From the NCBI RefSeq assembly GCF_002014855.1, contig NZ_MUYV01000006.1, positions 101,456-165,455 on the forward strand: DNA of 64,000 nt, in the 5' to 3' direction. A program made the position numbers and the translations under genes. This DNA comes from Moraxella porci DSM 25326. GTDB taxonomy: Bacteria > Pseudomonadota > Gammaproteobacteria > Pseudomonadales > Moraxellaceae. Below are positions 8,031 through 17,772 of this stretch, piece after piece; the first letter of the stretch is position 1; every line of letters starts with the position of its first letter. Below the pieces are notes generated by a model. The model was not told the DNA's origin. It did no database searches and saw nothing but the letters and a program-made list of their open reading frames with translations.

Positions 8031-10655
8031 ATGTTAGAACAATACAGAGCTCATGTCGAAGAGCGTGCCGCACTAGGCGTACCGCCACAACCATTAACCG
8101 ATGCGCAGACAGCGGATTTGGTGGCGCTACTAAAAAACCCACCAGCTGGCGAAGAAGAATTTTTGGTAGATTTGCTTGAAAACCGTGTGCCAGCAGGCGT
8201 TGACCAAGCCGCATATGTCAAAGCAGCTTTCCTCTCAGCCATCGCAAAGGGCGAAGCGAACTCGCCATTGGTCTCAAAAGAGCGTGCTGTCTATTTGTTA
8301 GGCACCATGTTGGGTGGTTATAATGTAGCGCCATTGGTTGAGCTACTAGAAAATGAAGAGCTTGGCGGCTTGGCTGCAGAGGCTTTGAAGAAAACTTTGC
8401 TGGTATTTGACGCATTCCACGATGTCGAAGAAAAAGCCAAAGCAGGCAACGCCAATGCCAAAGCTGTCCTAGAATCATGGGCAGAGGCTGAGTGGTTTAC
8501 CAGTCGTCCTGAAGTACCAGAAGAAATCACCATCACTGTATTTAAAGTCACTGGTGAGACCAACACGGACGATCTATCACCAGCCCAAGATGCATGGAGC
8601 CGTCCTGACATTCCGCTACATGCCAATGCAATGCTAAAAAACGAGCGCGATGGCATCAAGCCTGAGCAGCCAGGTGTTGTTGGTCCATTGAGCCAAATCA
8701 AAGAATTGATCGCCAAAGGCAATCCTGTGGCTTATGTTGGTGATGTCGTGGGCACAGGTTCAAGCCGTAAGTCAGCGACCAACTCTGTGCTGTGGTTCTT
8801 TGGTGATGAAATCCCACACATCCCAAATAAAAAAGATGGCGGCGTCTGCTTAGGCGGTAAAATCGCACCGATTTTCTTCAACACCATGGAAGATGCTGGC
8901 GCCTTGCCTGTTGAGATTGATGTGTCTGAGATGAACATGGGCGATGAAGTCACCCTTAAAATCAACCATGACACAGCAGTCGTCACTGCATTTAAAAATG
9001 GCGAGCAAATCGCAGAATCTCCACTAAAAACCCCAGTACTGTTAGATGAAGTGCGTGCTGGTGGCCGTATCAACCTGATCATTGGCCGCAGCCTCACCAC
9101 CAAAGCGCGTGAGTCATTGGGTCTTGAGCCATCGACATTGTTCCGCACCCCAGATCAGCCTGCTGATACTGGCAAGGGCTTTACTCTGGCGCAGAAGATG
9201 GTTGGTCGCGCTTGTGGTCTACCTGAAGGTCAAGGTGTACGCCCAGGTACTTATTGTGAGCCGAAGATGACTACTGTCGGCTCTCAAGACACCACAGGTC
9301 CGATGACTCGTGATGAACTAAAAGACTTGGCTTGCTTGGGCTTCTCAGCAGACCTAGTCATGCAGTCATTCTGTCACACCGCTGCTTATCCTAAGCCAAT
9401 CGATGTCATCACGCATCACACACTACCTGATTTCATCATGAACCGCGGCGGTGTCTCACTGCGTCCAGGCGACGGCGTGATCCACTCATGGCTAAACCGT
9501 ATGCTACTGCCTGATACTGTCGGTACTGGCGGCGACTCTCACACTCGCTTCCCAATCGGCATCTCATTCCCAGCAGGTTCTGGTCTTGTTGCATTCGCTG
9601 CAGCGACTGGTGTGATGCCACTGGATATGCCTGAGTCTGTGCTTGTGAAGTTCAAAGGCAAAATGCAACCTGGCATTACCCTGCGTGATCTGGTCCATGC
9701 GATCCCTTACTATGCGATCAAAGAGGGTGATTTGACGGTTGAGAAAAAAGGTAAGAAAAACATTTTCTCAGGTCGTATCCTTGAGATCGATTTGACCGAA
9801 ATGGAAAATGATCTAACCGTTGAGCAAGCATTTGAGCTATCAGATGCATCAGCAGAACGCAGCGCAGCGGGCTGTGCGATCACTGTCTCTGAAGACAAAG
9901 TGGCCGAATACCTACGCTCAAACATCGTCATGCTAAAATGGATGATCGCAGAGGGCTATGGCGATGCTCGCACACTATCACGCCGTGCAGAAAATATGCA
10001 AAAATGGCTCGATAACCCAAGCCTAATGAAAGCAGATCCAGATGCAGAATACGCCAAAGTGTACGAAATCGATCTGTCTGAAATCAAAGAGCCGATCCTA
10101 TGCTGCCCGAACGATCCAGACGATGCCAAGCTACTATCAGAAGTGGCTGGCGATAAGATCGATGAGGTGTTCATCGGTTCGTGCATGACCAACATCGGCC
10201 ACTTCCGTGCTGCAGGTAAACTGCTATCAGAAGTGCCAGCAGGTAGTCTGACTACACGCATGTGGATCGCGCCACCGACCAAGATGGATGAGCGTCAATT
10301 GATGGATGAAGGTTACTACAATACCTACGCACAAGCAGGCGCTCGTACCGAAATGCCAGGCTGCTCACTATGTATGGGTAACCAAGCGCGTATCGCACCA
10401 AACTCAACGGCTGTTTCGACTTCTACCCGTAACTTCCCGAACCGTCTAGGTCAAGGTGCGAATGTCTATCTAGCTTCAGCAGAACTGGCATCAGTCGCTG
10501 CGGTACTTGGTAAGCTACCAACTGTTGAAGAATATCAGCAGTACGCAGGCAAGCTTGACAATATGCAAGCGGAAGTTTATAACTATCTAAACTTCGATCA
10601 AATGGCGGATTACACTGGTAAAGCTGACAAAATCAATGTCGCTCAGCTAAGCTAA
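8031..10655 (+). CDS. acnB: Aconitate hydratase B
   Basis: 874 residues, as expected for bifunctional aconitase B (citrate to isocitrate, and 2-methylaconitate hydration). The N-terminal HEAT-like domain (about residues 1-160) is the mark of AcnB; the swivel domain follows ([20 protein letters not shown]), then the catalytic domains. The three [4Fe-4S] ligands are Cys718 in [12 protein letters not shown] and Cys778/Cys781 in [12 protein letters not shown], with the spacing found in Escherichia coli AcnB. AGAGGA stands 8 bases before the ATG. It acts in the TCA cycle; with iron loss AcnB homologues bind mRNA. A perfect-stem terminator follows. Confidence 0.97.
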   Translation: MLEQYRAHVEERAALGVPPQPLTDAQTADLVALLKNPPAGEEEFLVDLLENRVPAGVDQAAYVKAAFLSAIAKGEANSPLVSKERAVYLLGTMLGGYNVAPLVELLENEELGGLAAEALKKTLLVFDAFHDVEEKAKAGNANAKAVLESWAEAEWFTSRPEVPEEITITVFKVTGETNTDDLSPAQDAWSRPDIPLHANAMLKNERDGIKPEQPGVVGPLSQIKELIAKGNPVAYVGDVVGTGSSRKSATNSVLWFFGDEIPHIPNKKDGGVCLGGKIAPIFFNTMEDAGALPVEIDVSEMNMGDEVTLKINHDTAVVTAFKNGEQIAESPLKTPVLLDEVRAGGRINLIIGRSLTTKARESLGLEPSTLFRTPDQPADTGKGFTLAQKMVGRACGLPEGQGVRPGTYCEPKMTTVGSQDTTGPMTRDELKDLACLGFSADLVMQSFCHTAAYPKPIDVITHHTLPDFIMNRGGVSLRPGDGVIHSWLNRMLLPDTVGTGGDSHTRFPIGISFPAGSGLVAFAAATGVMPLDMPESVLVKFKGKMQPGITLRDLVHAIPYYAIKEGDLTVEKKGKKNIFSGRILEIDLTEMENDLTVEQAFELSDASAERSAAGCAITVSEDKVAEYLRSNIVMLKWMIAEGYGDARTLSRRAENMQKWLDNPSLMKADPDAEYAKVYEIDLSEIKEPILCCPNDPDDAKLLSEVAGDKIDEVFIGSCMTNIGHFRAAGKLLSEVPAGSLTTRMWIAPPTKMDERQLMDEGYYNTYAQAGARTEMPGCSLCMGNQARIAPNSTAVSTSTRNFPNRLGQGANVYLASAELASVAAVLGKLPTVEEYQQYAGKLDNMQAEVYNYLNFDQMADYTGKADKINVAQLS

Positions 10656-10703
10656 TCACCTAAGCCAATCACGAGGGCGTTTGTTACTTAGGCAGGCGCC
10701 ATC

Positions 10704-10747
10704 AAGGACTGAATGTTGCATCCACAGCATTCAGTCCTTTTAATTTG
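10704..10747 (+). terminator. Intrinsic terminator of acnB
   Basis: Perfect 12-base stem AAGGACTGAATG / CATTCAGTCCTT (10704-10715, 10728-10739) with a 12-base loop, followed by TTTAATTT. Confidence 0.85.
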
Positions 10748-10806
10748 TATATATTTTATGATATCTTAAGCCATCAATGAGCCGACTCTATGACAAATAC
10801 GGAGAT

Positions 10807-12280
10807 ATGATGAAACAGTGGCTATACTTATTGCTAATAATCGCGCCATTATTAACTGGAGCGCAGGCTGCACAGGCAGATGATCGATGCCAATTTTTGG
10901 TGGAGGGCGGTCATTTGAATGATGATGGTTTTTTTGGCATTTGATCATTTGGATGCCTATACTGGCAGCTGTGATGAGGGGCTGTTTTTGGCGCAGCTAA
11001 AACCATCGGCCAACTATGCTTTTTTGGATCAATATGGCAGCTTGGTGATTGATTTGTCTGATGCTTTGATGGTCAAGCCTTTTCGCCACGGCGTCGCCAT
11101 TGTCAAGACTTATGATGGCACAGGACTAATCAATGCCCAAGGTGCATGGGTGCTTGAGCCGACATATGAGGACATTGATCACTTGCGCGGTTTTGATGTA
11201 TTTCAATTTCATCGCGCGGTTGCAACTCGCTACCAAGATGGGCAGATATATTCTGCCTTGATCGACACCACAGGCAAAGAGATCATACCGCTAACTCAAG
11301 GGCTACTGACACCGATTTTTAATCATAAGCCCATCTATACGCTGACTGTGTTTGATGCGTCTGATAATAATCAACTCCAAATGGGCATATATGATGGCGA
11401 TGGCAGAGTACTTATCCCTGTTAAGGATCAGCTGATTACCACCGATGACAATGGCGAGATCGCCAAAATATGCCGGGCGGATCAAGGCTGTATATTGCTT
11501 GATCAAAATTTCCATTTTATCACCGAATGGATGGCGGAATCAGGCGATTCAACAGTGCGTTATGGCAATGGACTGATCGCAATCAAACAACATGATAAAT
11601 ATGGCTATATCGACACGCATGGCAGAGTCATCATCGAATCCGTCTATGACGATGCGCAGGCGTTCGTGCAGGGCGTGGCGGTTGTGCGCTCGGGTGATGC
11701 GTGGTATTTGATTGATAAACATAACCAACCCATCTCGCAGGTTTATGATGGCTTAATCAGATATGATGAAAGGCTGTATATTGCCGAAAAGTTGGGCAAA
11801 TATGGCATCATTGATCGCGATGGCAAAGTCATGCAGCCACTAAGTTATGATGAAATAAAAGCGTATATCACAGGCGATGGGCTTTTGGCCGTTAAGCAGC
11901 ATGGACTGTGGGGATTTGTGAATCGTGATGCCAAGATGGTCATCAAGCCGCAATATCAAGCGGTGAATTATTTTGCTGATGGCTTGGCAGCTACCAAGAA
12001 AAATCACAAATGGGGATTTATCAATTCAAACAATCAAACGGTGATTGATTTTATCTATGATGAGCCTTTAAAGGACATGAGTTTGCTTGAATTTTCACAG
12101 GCATATGCCGTCACCGATGGCGTGATCGCTGTGGTAAAAGATGGCAAATGGGGCATCATTGACACCCAAGGTGTCGCAAAAACTGATTTTATCTATGATG
12201 AGATCGGGCTGATCGACAAGCACTTTATCATGGTCATCAAAGATGGTCAAACCAGTCATATCACCCGTAAGGGATGGTGA
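10807..12280 (+). pseudogene. Secreted WG-repeat protein, frameshifted after the signal peptide
   Basis: A signal peptide (MKQWLYLLLIIAPLLTGAQA, second ATG at 10810, GGAG upstream) is read in one frame but hits TGA at 10942-10944. The rest, 453 codons starting from ATG 10919, is open in the +1 frame to 12280. The two frames overlap at a run of seven T (10929-10935); removing one T joins them without a stop and places Cys and the repeat body behind the signal peptide. The body holds about six WG (KWG) repeats of the pattern KWGFIN-x-VI-x-YD, for example KYGYIDTHGRVIIESVYDDA and KWGIIDTQGV, which form beta-rich modules of unknown role. It could be a pseudogene, a phase-variable gene or an assembly error. 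As it stands, only a cytoplasmic product from 10919 could be made. Confidence 0.75.
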
Positions 12281-13168
12281 TCAGCGCACCACCCACCGCC
12301 ATGGCTGCAATGCGCCAAGTGCCATACCGATCAGACCGCAGACCATGATGGGATTAAGTGTCTCACCAAGCAGTGGCACGGCTAGGATACTTGCGATAAA
12401 TGGGGCAAGATTGGCGATACTACCTGCCTTGAACAGTCCGATTTTCTCCACCGCCTTAGCATAAGTCAGCGTCGCCACAATCACCACAGCGACACCGTGA
12501 AATAGCCCCTGTACCGCCAAATGCAGCGGCTTGACATCACCAAACTGTGGCGTCACAAATACCGCATACACAGGCAGATACAGCACCGCCGACCAGATGC
12601 CAACACCGCTCATCACCTGCCACGGCGTAAACGGCCATTTGCGTAGCAGTACCGAAAACAACCCCCAGCACACTGCACTGCCGATGAACATCGCATCCCC
12701 CACGCCAAAGCCGCCGTCTTTTATTGACATCATCACTGTCATCAAAGTTAGCGTGATGACGATGATGGACAGCCCGATACCTGTTTGGCGATCGACTTTT
12801 TGCCCGAGCATCAGATAAGCGATCAGAGCGGCGAATAATGGAAAAGTCCCATTCAAAAACACCACGCCATGCACCACAGGCGCATAAAAAAATCCACTAT
12901 ACACAAACACACAATAGCCAATACTGCCCGACAGTGCCAATAGCACCATGCGATAATCGAACAAAAATCGATAGTCTTTTTTGAGCCATAAAATCGGCAT
13001 CAAAATCAACGCAGCGATACCAAATCGCATGGCAAGCACATCCCACACTTGGATTTGCCAATAGGCGTTCAGCCGTGCAATCAGGCTAAAACTCCCCCAA
13101 ATTAGCATGGTGATGAGAGTAAAAAAGTAGCCTTGTTGTTCATCGGTCATCGTGGCAAGTGTTTTCAT
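12281..13168 (-). CDS. DMT-superfamily (EamA) transporter
   Basis: 295-residue polytopic inner-membrane protein with ten predicted helices arranged as two EamA repeats (about residues 13-145 and 155-290). The first helix contains the typical LITMLIWGSFSLIARL and the second repeat ends in GETLNPIMVCGLIGMALGAL. Such proteins export or import small metabolites; the substrate cannot be read from the sequence. It converges directly on the WG-repeat gene with no base between the two stop codons. Start at 13168 or the Met at 13150 are both possible; neither has a strong ribosome-binding site. Confidence 0.85.
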   Translation of the reverse strand: MKTLATMTDEQQGYFFTLITMLIWGSFSLIARLNAYWQIQVWDVLAMRFGIAALILMPILWLKKDYRFLFDYRMVLLALSGSIGYCVFVYSGFFYAPVVHGVVFLNGTFPLFAALIAYLMLGQKVDRQTGIGLSIIVITLTLMTVMMSIKDGGFGVGDAMFIGSAVCWGLFSVLLRKWPFTPWQVMSGVGIWSAVLYLPVYAVFVTPQFGDVKPLHLAVQGLFHGVAVVIVATLTYAKAVEKIGLFKAGSIANLAPFIASILAVPLLGETLNPIMVCGLIGMALGALQPWRWVVR

Positions 13169-13473
13169 GCGAATATCTTATAAAATCAGGATTTGCCATT
13201 GTAACAGATTGTCATTAGGCTGTATATCAAGGCGATTGCAGCCAAGCCATCACAGCTACTTTGTCTTATCTTGATAAGGCGATGAGCGGGCGAAAGTTTG
13301 GGATCGATGATGATTAATATAAAATTCAAGTAATTTATGCAGCGTGACTGGATGGTCAAAATCGCGATTTTAGCATGAAAAAGTTTCGCCAAATGGTTTA
13401 CAAATCGGCGCTAAATGTGTAACCTATTCATGAAACAATTTCACCTTCACATCTGAGAATTAAAGAGGACTTT
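13169..13473. other. Intergenic region before etfBA
   Basis: 305 bases between divergent transporter and etfB. The only element I can support is a putative promoter TTTACA (13397-13402), 17 bases, TAACCT (13420-13425) for etfBA. The 68-codon minus-strand frame at 13186-13392 has no start signal or motif and is not called. Confidence 0.4.
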
Positions 13474-14223
13474 ATGAAGATAGTAGTTGCGGTAAAACGC
13501 GTTGTGGATCACAATGTCAAAGTGCGTGTCAAGGCTGACGAAACAGGTGTTGAGCTTGCTAATGCCAAGATGTCTGTCAACCCATTTTGTGAAATCGCCA
13601 TCGAAGAAGCAGTACGCCTAAAAGAAAAAGGCGTGGCATCTGAGATCATCGCAGTGAGTGTTGGCACAACCCAAGCTCAAGAGCAAATTCGCTCTGCATT
13701 GGCATTGGGTGCTGACCGTGGTATTTTGGTTGAGACCGATGCCAAAGCCTATCCGCTACAAGTCGCCAAAATCCTAAAAGGTATCGCCGAACAAGAAGGC
13801 GCTCAAATTGTCCTACTGGGCAAACAAGCCATCGATGATGACAATAACCAAACCGGTCAGATGCTGGCAGCACTGATGGGTGTGGGTCAAGGTACTTTTG
13901 CATCAGAAGTGGTGGTTGAGGGTGATAAAGTGAATGTCACTCGTGAAATCGATGGCGGTCTGCAAACCGTTGCTTTGCCACTGCCTGCGGTGATTACGAC
14001 CGACTTGCGTCTGAATGAACCACGCTTCCCAAAACTGCCAAACATCATGGCGGCCAAGAAAAAACCACTAGAAACCAAAACGCCAGCGGACTTCGGTGTG
14101 GATATGACTTCTAAGCTTGAGACGGTCAAAGTGGTTGCACCAAAAGAGCGTTCAGCAGGTGTCAAAGTGGCTTCAGTTGATGAGCTGATTGACAAACTAA
14201 AAAATGAAGCACGCGTCATCTAA
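13474..14223 (+). CDS. etfB: Electron transfer flavoprotein beta subunit
   Basis: 249 residues. ETF carries electrons from acyl-CoA and other dehydrogenases to ETF-ubiquinone oxidoreductase. The N-terminus [20 protein letters not shown], the block [18 protein letters not shown] and the ETF-beta signature near [20 protein letters not shown] (residues 168-190) identify it; the beta subunit binds AMP. AAAGAGGAC precedes the ATG. It is followed by etfA after 30 bases, so the two subunits are co-expressed. The quinone oxidoreductase gene is not in the window. Confidence 0.96.
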   Translation: MKIVVAVKRVVDHNVKVRVKADETGVELANAKMSVNPFCEIAIEEAVRLKEKGVASEIIAVSVGTTQAQEQIRSALALGADRGILVETDAKAYPLQVAKILKGIAEQEGAQIVLLGKQAIDDDNNQTGQMLAALMGVGQGTFASEVVVEGDKVNVTREIDGGLQTVALPLPAVITTDLRLNEPRFPKLPNIMAAKKKPLETKTPADFGVDMTSKLETVKVVAPKERSAGVKVASVDELIDKLKNEARVI

Positions 14224-14253
14224 TACGGTTATTACAGATTAAGGATAAGAATT

Positions 14254-15183
14254 ATGGCAATTTTAGTCTATGCAGAACATGACAATAAAGAATTAAAATC
14301 AGCAACACTGGCGACCGTGACCGCTGCGACTCAGATGGGCGGTGATGTGCATCTATTGGTCGCAGGCGCAGGCTGTCAAGCAGTCGCTGAACAGGCTGCC
14401 AAAGTCGCAGGCGTGAGCAAAGTTTTGGTAGCAGATAACGCTGCCTATGCCAATCAGCTGGCTGAGAATGTCTCGCTACTGGTCAAAGACCTAGCGGCAG
14501 GTTATAGCCATATCGTCGCACCAGCGACCACCACAGGCAAGAACTTCCTGCCACGCGTCGCAGCACTACTGGATGTCAGCATGGTCTCAGACATCACTGC
14601 TGTGGTCGATGCCAACACCTTTGAGCGTCCGATCTATGCTGGTAATGCCACCGCCACGGTCAAAACTTCTGAATCAATCGTCATCGTCACAGTACGCGGC
14701 ACAGCATTTGAGCCAGCAGAGCTGACTGGCTCAGCTGCCATCGAAGCAGTAGCGACAGCAACTGATGCAGGCAAATCAAGCTTCGTCAAAGAAGAGCTGG
14801 CAGTATCTGATCGCCCAGAGCTGACTTCAGCGAGCATCGTCGTCTCAGGTGGCCGTGCACTGGCAAGCGGTGAGAACTTCACCAAATACATCGAGCCACT
14901 GGCAGACAAACTGGGTGCTGCTGTGGGCGCTAGCCGTGCAGCGGTGGATGCAGGCTTTGTACCGAATGATATGCAGGTCGGTCAAACTGGTAAAATCGTC
15001 GCCCCAAATCTCTACATCGCTGTAGGTATCTCAGGTGCGATTCAGCACTTGGCGGGTATGAAAGACTCTAAGACCATCGTCGCCATCAACAATGATCCAG
15101 AAGCACCAATCGCAGGTGTGGCGGATTATTTCCTAGAAGGCGATCTGTTTACTGTCGTGCCAGAGCTGACTGCTAAGCTGTAA
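14254..15183 (+). CDS. etfA: Electron transfer flavoprotein alpha subunit
   Basis: 309 residues, normal for the FAD-binding alpha subunit. Domain I (about 1-190) is Ala-rich; domain II carries the FAD signature LYIAVGISGAIQHLAGMKDS and IVAINNDPEAPI (about residues 250-295). AAGGATAAG precedes the ATG. Second gene of etfBA; a 14-base-stem terminator follows 23 bases after the stop codon. Confidence 0.97.
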   Translation: MAILVYAEHDNKELKSATLATVTAATQMGGDVHLLVAGAGCQAVAEQAAKVAGVSKVLVADNAAYANQLAENVSLLVKDLAAGYSHIVAPATTTGKNFLPRVAALLDVSMVSDITAVVDANTFERPIYAGNATATVKTSESIVIVTVRGTAFEPAELTGSAAIEAVATATDAGKSSFVKEELAVSDRPELTSASIVVSGGRALASGENFTKYIEPLADKLGAAVGASRAAVDAGFVPNDMQVGQTGKIVAPNLYIAVGISGAIQHLAGMKDSKTIVAINNDPEAPIAGVADYFLEGDLFTVVPELTAKL

Positions 15184-15206
15184 TCAGCTGTGATTTGATA
15201 AATATC

Positions 15207-15242
15207 AAAAACCTTGAAACTGTGATGGTTTCAAGGTTTTTT
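15207..15242 (+). terminator. Intrinsic terminator of etfBA
   Basis: Perfect 14-base stem (15207-15220 with 15228-15241), 7-base loop, ending in a U-run. It marks the right-hand end of the core block before the AT-rich accessory patch. Confidence 0.9.
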
Positions 15243-15485
15243 GGTGATTGGCTTAGTATAAGGTTGGTTCGCCTTGTATGCTGATGACTACCAAAAGCAC
15301 CACGAAAAATGATACACTGGCATTAACCAATCTCACCAAAGAAATTTACTACGGCTTATAAATTATGGGGATTGATTTGGTGAAGTGTGGTAGAGCTATT
15401 ACCATGCACTGTTAAACTATAATTTAAATTAAAGGAATTGTGTGCATCATACTGTGCTGAAATTAAATTTACAAGGCAATAAATT
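15243..15485. other. Gap with possible coding relic before the DUF596-like gene
   Basis: Frame 3 holds a short ATG-started stretch (15284-15361, 25 codons, MTTKSTTKNDTLALTNLTKE...) that ends in TAA and resumes in the same frame (15365-15412, MGIDLVKCGRAITMHC). It may be the eroded end of a larger gene, but it is too short to identify, and chance cannot be excluded. Confidence 0.25.
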
Positions 15486-15857
15486 ATGATTACATTAACC
15501 GAAGTAGTTAAAGAACAAATGTTTAGTGATGCAAAAAACTTATGGTTTTCTGCGTTATTTGAAAATATTCCAGCATCTTTCCCAAATATCACATTTGAAG
15601 AACAAAAGGCTTTATTCTTTATGCTTACTAAAGAAGCCTTAGATGTTGGTTTAATCAAATTTGTCCCACCTAATGGTATTTGGCATGAAGGATATGACAT
15701 TTGGGATGTCTCATCGGATGAAATTATTGCCTATCTTAGAGATAATTTCCCTAAAGATGCGAAAGATGAGCTAGATTCTTGTGTTAATAACTATTTTTAT
15801 GATATTGCTCCAGCCGTCCTATGGCGTCAAGATGATGGCAGTTATTATGGTAGTTAA
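15486..15857 (+). CDS. DUF596-like protein, possible immunity protein
   Basis: 123-residue acidic soluble protein, AT-rich compared with its core neighbours. The pattern LWFSALFENIPASFPNITFEEQK, FFMLTKEALDVGLIKFVPP, DEIIAYLRDNFP and YFYDIAPAVLWRQDDGSYY resembles proteins of the DUF596 family, often found as orphan genes beside polymorphic-toxin loci in Neisseria and relatives; the match is from memory and not certain. No toxin gene is present here. The palindromic repeat copy 1 begins 29 bases after its stop codon. Function unknown. Confidence 0.6.
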   Translation: MITLTEVVKEQMFSDAKNLWFSALFENIPASFPNITFEEQKALFFMLTKEALDVGLIKFVPPNGIWHEGYDIWDVSSDEIIAYLRDNFPKDAKDELDSCVNNYFYDIAPAVLWRQDDGSYYGS

Positions 15858-15885
15858 ATCAATTTGTCAATACCCATAAATCAAG

Positions 15886-15960
15886 TAGTATGGTAGGATG
15901 CGTACAACGCACCACTGAAACGGTTGATTAACGGCGCGCTGTGCGCACCCTACTGTACTA
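15886..15960. repeat. Palindromic ~75-bp repeat, copy 1
   Basis: 75-bp element beginning TAGTATGGTAGG and ending CCTACTGTACTA. Its ends are an imperfect inverted repeat of about 28 bases around the centre ACTGAAACGGTTGATTAAC. It lies between convergent genes. Copy 2 differs at about seven positions. It has the look of a non-autonomous mobile element or REP-type repeat. Confidence 0.8.
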
Positions 15961-15977
15961 TGCTTTTAAACCCAAGG

Positions 15978-16622
15978 TCAGGATCTAAGCCAAAGATAAA
16001 CAAAATTAAATAATCCATAATCTATTTTAAATAATTCAAGAATTTCTTTTCTTGATAAACCTCTTTTGTATAATGCTGCCGCATAAATTTTTTGTTGAAT
16101 CTTGTTTGCAACATAAATTTTATGTTTGAAAATATTATCACTAATGAACAAAGAAAAATCTAGATCGGTAGTGCAATCGGACAACTTTTTGTAATCATTG
16201 TCATTTAAATAAATTAGATAAGCAATAGCCTTTTGGCTTTCCAAATCATTTTTGGACTTTATTATTTTGATATAATAAATATAATCTATTTTTTCCTCAA
16301 GAAAAAAACCATAAACTTCCAAAACGTTTATGTTAGCAGTAAAGCAGTTTTTATCAATGATATTTCTAAAAATAGCTCTAGATTTACAAGCGTTGTCTTT
16401 TAATAACTCTCTTGATATGGTGTTCGATAGTGCAAATGATAGAGCTATAATTGTACTAAAATGATCCACTAATGATAACTGATACAAAATCTCCATAGGG
16501 TTTTCATAAAAATCATCTATTTTGCCGAGTGCTTCCTCAGCCTCGACCCATTCATTGGTATTGTACTCAATAGTTCCATCAAAAAACCCTCTGATAATGT
16601 TTTCGTAGTCATTATTTTTCAT
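15978..16622 (-). CDS. Hypothetical AT-rich helical protein
   Basis: 214 residues, not recognised. It is rich in Asn, Asp, Ile and Lys, mostly helical by eye, without signal peptide, membrane segment or metal motif. The C-terminal part (IQQKIYAAALYKRGLSRKEILELFKIDYGLFNFVYLWLR) looks like a short helix-turn-helix-type bundle but is not diagnostic. It is bracketed by repeat copies 1 and 2, which begin 16 and 18 bases from its ends. Base composition and context suggest horizontal acquisition; an immunity-type role is only a guess. Confidence 0.65.
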   Translation of the reverse strand: MKNNDYENIIRGFFDGTIEYNTNEWVEAEEALGKIDDFYENPMEILYQLSLVDHFSTIIALSFALSNTISRELLKDNACKSRAIFRNIIDKNCFTANINVLEVYGFFLEEKIDYIYYIKIIKSKNDLESQKAIAYLIYLNDNDYKKLSDCTTDLDFSLFISDNIFKHKIYVANKIQQKIYAAALYKRGLSRKEILELFKIDYGLFNFVYLWLRS

Positions 16623-16638
16623 TTTATCTAACTTCTCT

Positions 16639-16712
16639 TAGTATGGTAGGGTACGTACAACGCACCACTGAAACGGTTAATTAATGGTGCGCTGTGTGCA
16701 CCTACTGTACTA
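16639..16712. repeat. Palindromic ~75-bp repeat, copy 2
   Basis: 74-bp copy with the same ends as copy 1. Its last three bases (16710-16712, read on the minus strand as TAG) form the stop codon of the gene at 16710-17477, so the element has been joined directly to the end of that reading frame. Confidence 0.8.
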
Positions 16713-17477
16713 AATATCTCTTATAAAACTTGGTTTTTCAACATTTGGCATATTATCATAAGCCTTTAACAAAATCTGTTCAGGACTTAGTGGTGTACGA
16801 TAATTTCCATACACAACTTTTAACCAAATGGCAGCACGGTTATATTGACCATAGCCCAACCAAGTACTTTCAAGATGTTTGATAAGTAATTTTTTACCAA
16901 GCTCAAGCATGGTTGCATCATCATATTGTGGGTTTATTTTATTTTGACAAACTAAATAGCCATATTCTCTTGGTGTGAGGGTTTTTCTATTGATACTAAT
17001 ATTTTTATTGCCATAATATCGTTCAAACTCATCAATCCCTGCCTGATAGGCTTGGGATTGGATACACAGTCCCATATAGTCATCCAAACAATAAGTTTTA
17101 AGCTGGTTTTTTTGACACCATAGTTCATCCACATAATAATCTGCATACCACCGTCTAGCTTGCTCCCAGTCAGTTAAACTATCTGTGCCAGTATGTAGCC
17201 ATTTGGCTAGGGCAAGGCTTTCATACATGCAGTATTGTCGAAATGCCATGCTCATCATTTTAAGCGTTTCTTTGTTGTCAATGGCTTCTTATAGCCATGC
17301 GATACGACTAGGTAAAATAACTTCTGTTTCTTGTTTAAGACCTACAATCCAGTCAGAAATCATCATGTTAATACTAGCTTCGGACATTGCCCCCATATTA
17401 AGATTTGGGTCGTATTCCATATTGACTAAAAAGTCAATCATTGCATTTTGTCTGCTAAGTATTGGATCAAATAGCAT
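16710..17477 (-). pseudogene. Unknown helical protein split by an in-frame stop
   Basis: One reading frame of 256 codons runs from ATG 17477 to TAG 16710 but is interrupted by TAA at 17289-17291 after residue 62 (PSRIAWL, stop, EAIDNKETLKMM). Codons on both sides are in the same frame, so a single base change explains the break. The downstream part could be re-started at 17258 (MMSMAFRQYC) to give 182 residues, but no ribosome-binding site is seen. Features are LTDWEQARRWYADYY, LDDYMGLCIQSQAYQAGIDEFERYYG, LTPREYGYLVCQ and QYNRAAIWLKVVYGN, with many aromatic and acidic residues, resembling helical-repeat proteins that occur as orphan immunity genes. I do not recognise the family. Its stop codon lies in repeat copy 2. 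Confidence 0.7.
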
Positions 17478-17525
17478 TTTTACCTCTTGTTAATCTATGA
17501 CGCTATTACGAGCATTACCTGCCCC

Positions 17526-17561
17526 AGTATGGTAGGTGTGTACCACGCACCACTGAAACTG
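17526..17561. repeat. Palindromic repeat, copy 3 (truncated)
   Basis: AGTATGGTAGGTGTGTACCACGCACCACTGAAACTG matches the left half and centre of copies 1 and 2, then stops abruptly at coding-like sequence. The right arm is missing. Confidence 0.7.
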
Positions 17562-17566
17562 CAAGC

Positions 17567-17736
17567 ATTACAGATGGGTTGGGGAAGGCTCTAGAGTGGT
17601 TTATGGTATCAGAAAAATATAAAGAGAATCAATTTTTTTAAGAGATGAGTTTGTATACGAATGCAATGAATATGAATTTTCAAAAGCTTTATTTTATGCA
17701 ATGGCCACTTTAGTGATTGATGGGTCGCACGGTTAA
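17567..17736 (+). pseudogene. Decayed gene fragment after repeat copy 3
   Basis: Coding-like sequence with no start codon. One frame reads ITDGLGKALEWFMVSEKYK and stops at 17639-17641 just after a run of seven T (17633-17639). Adding one T continues smoothly into RDEFVYECNEYEFSKALFYA and ends at TAA 17734-17736. It is the remnant of a gene whose 5' part was lost where repeat copy 3 is truncated. Family not recognised. Confidence 0.5.
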
Positions 17737-17772
17737 GAGCAAAAGTACAGCAGAATACACACCACAACCACT

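Noticed and set aside
13186-13392. 68-codon minus-strand frame upstream of etfB
   Set aside because: No start signal, low complexity, no family features; it overlaps intergenic control DNA.
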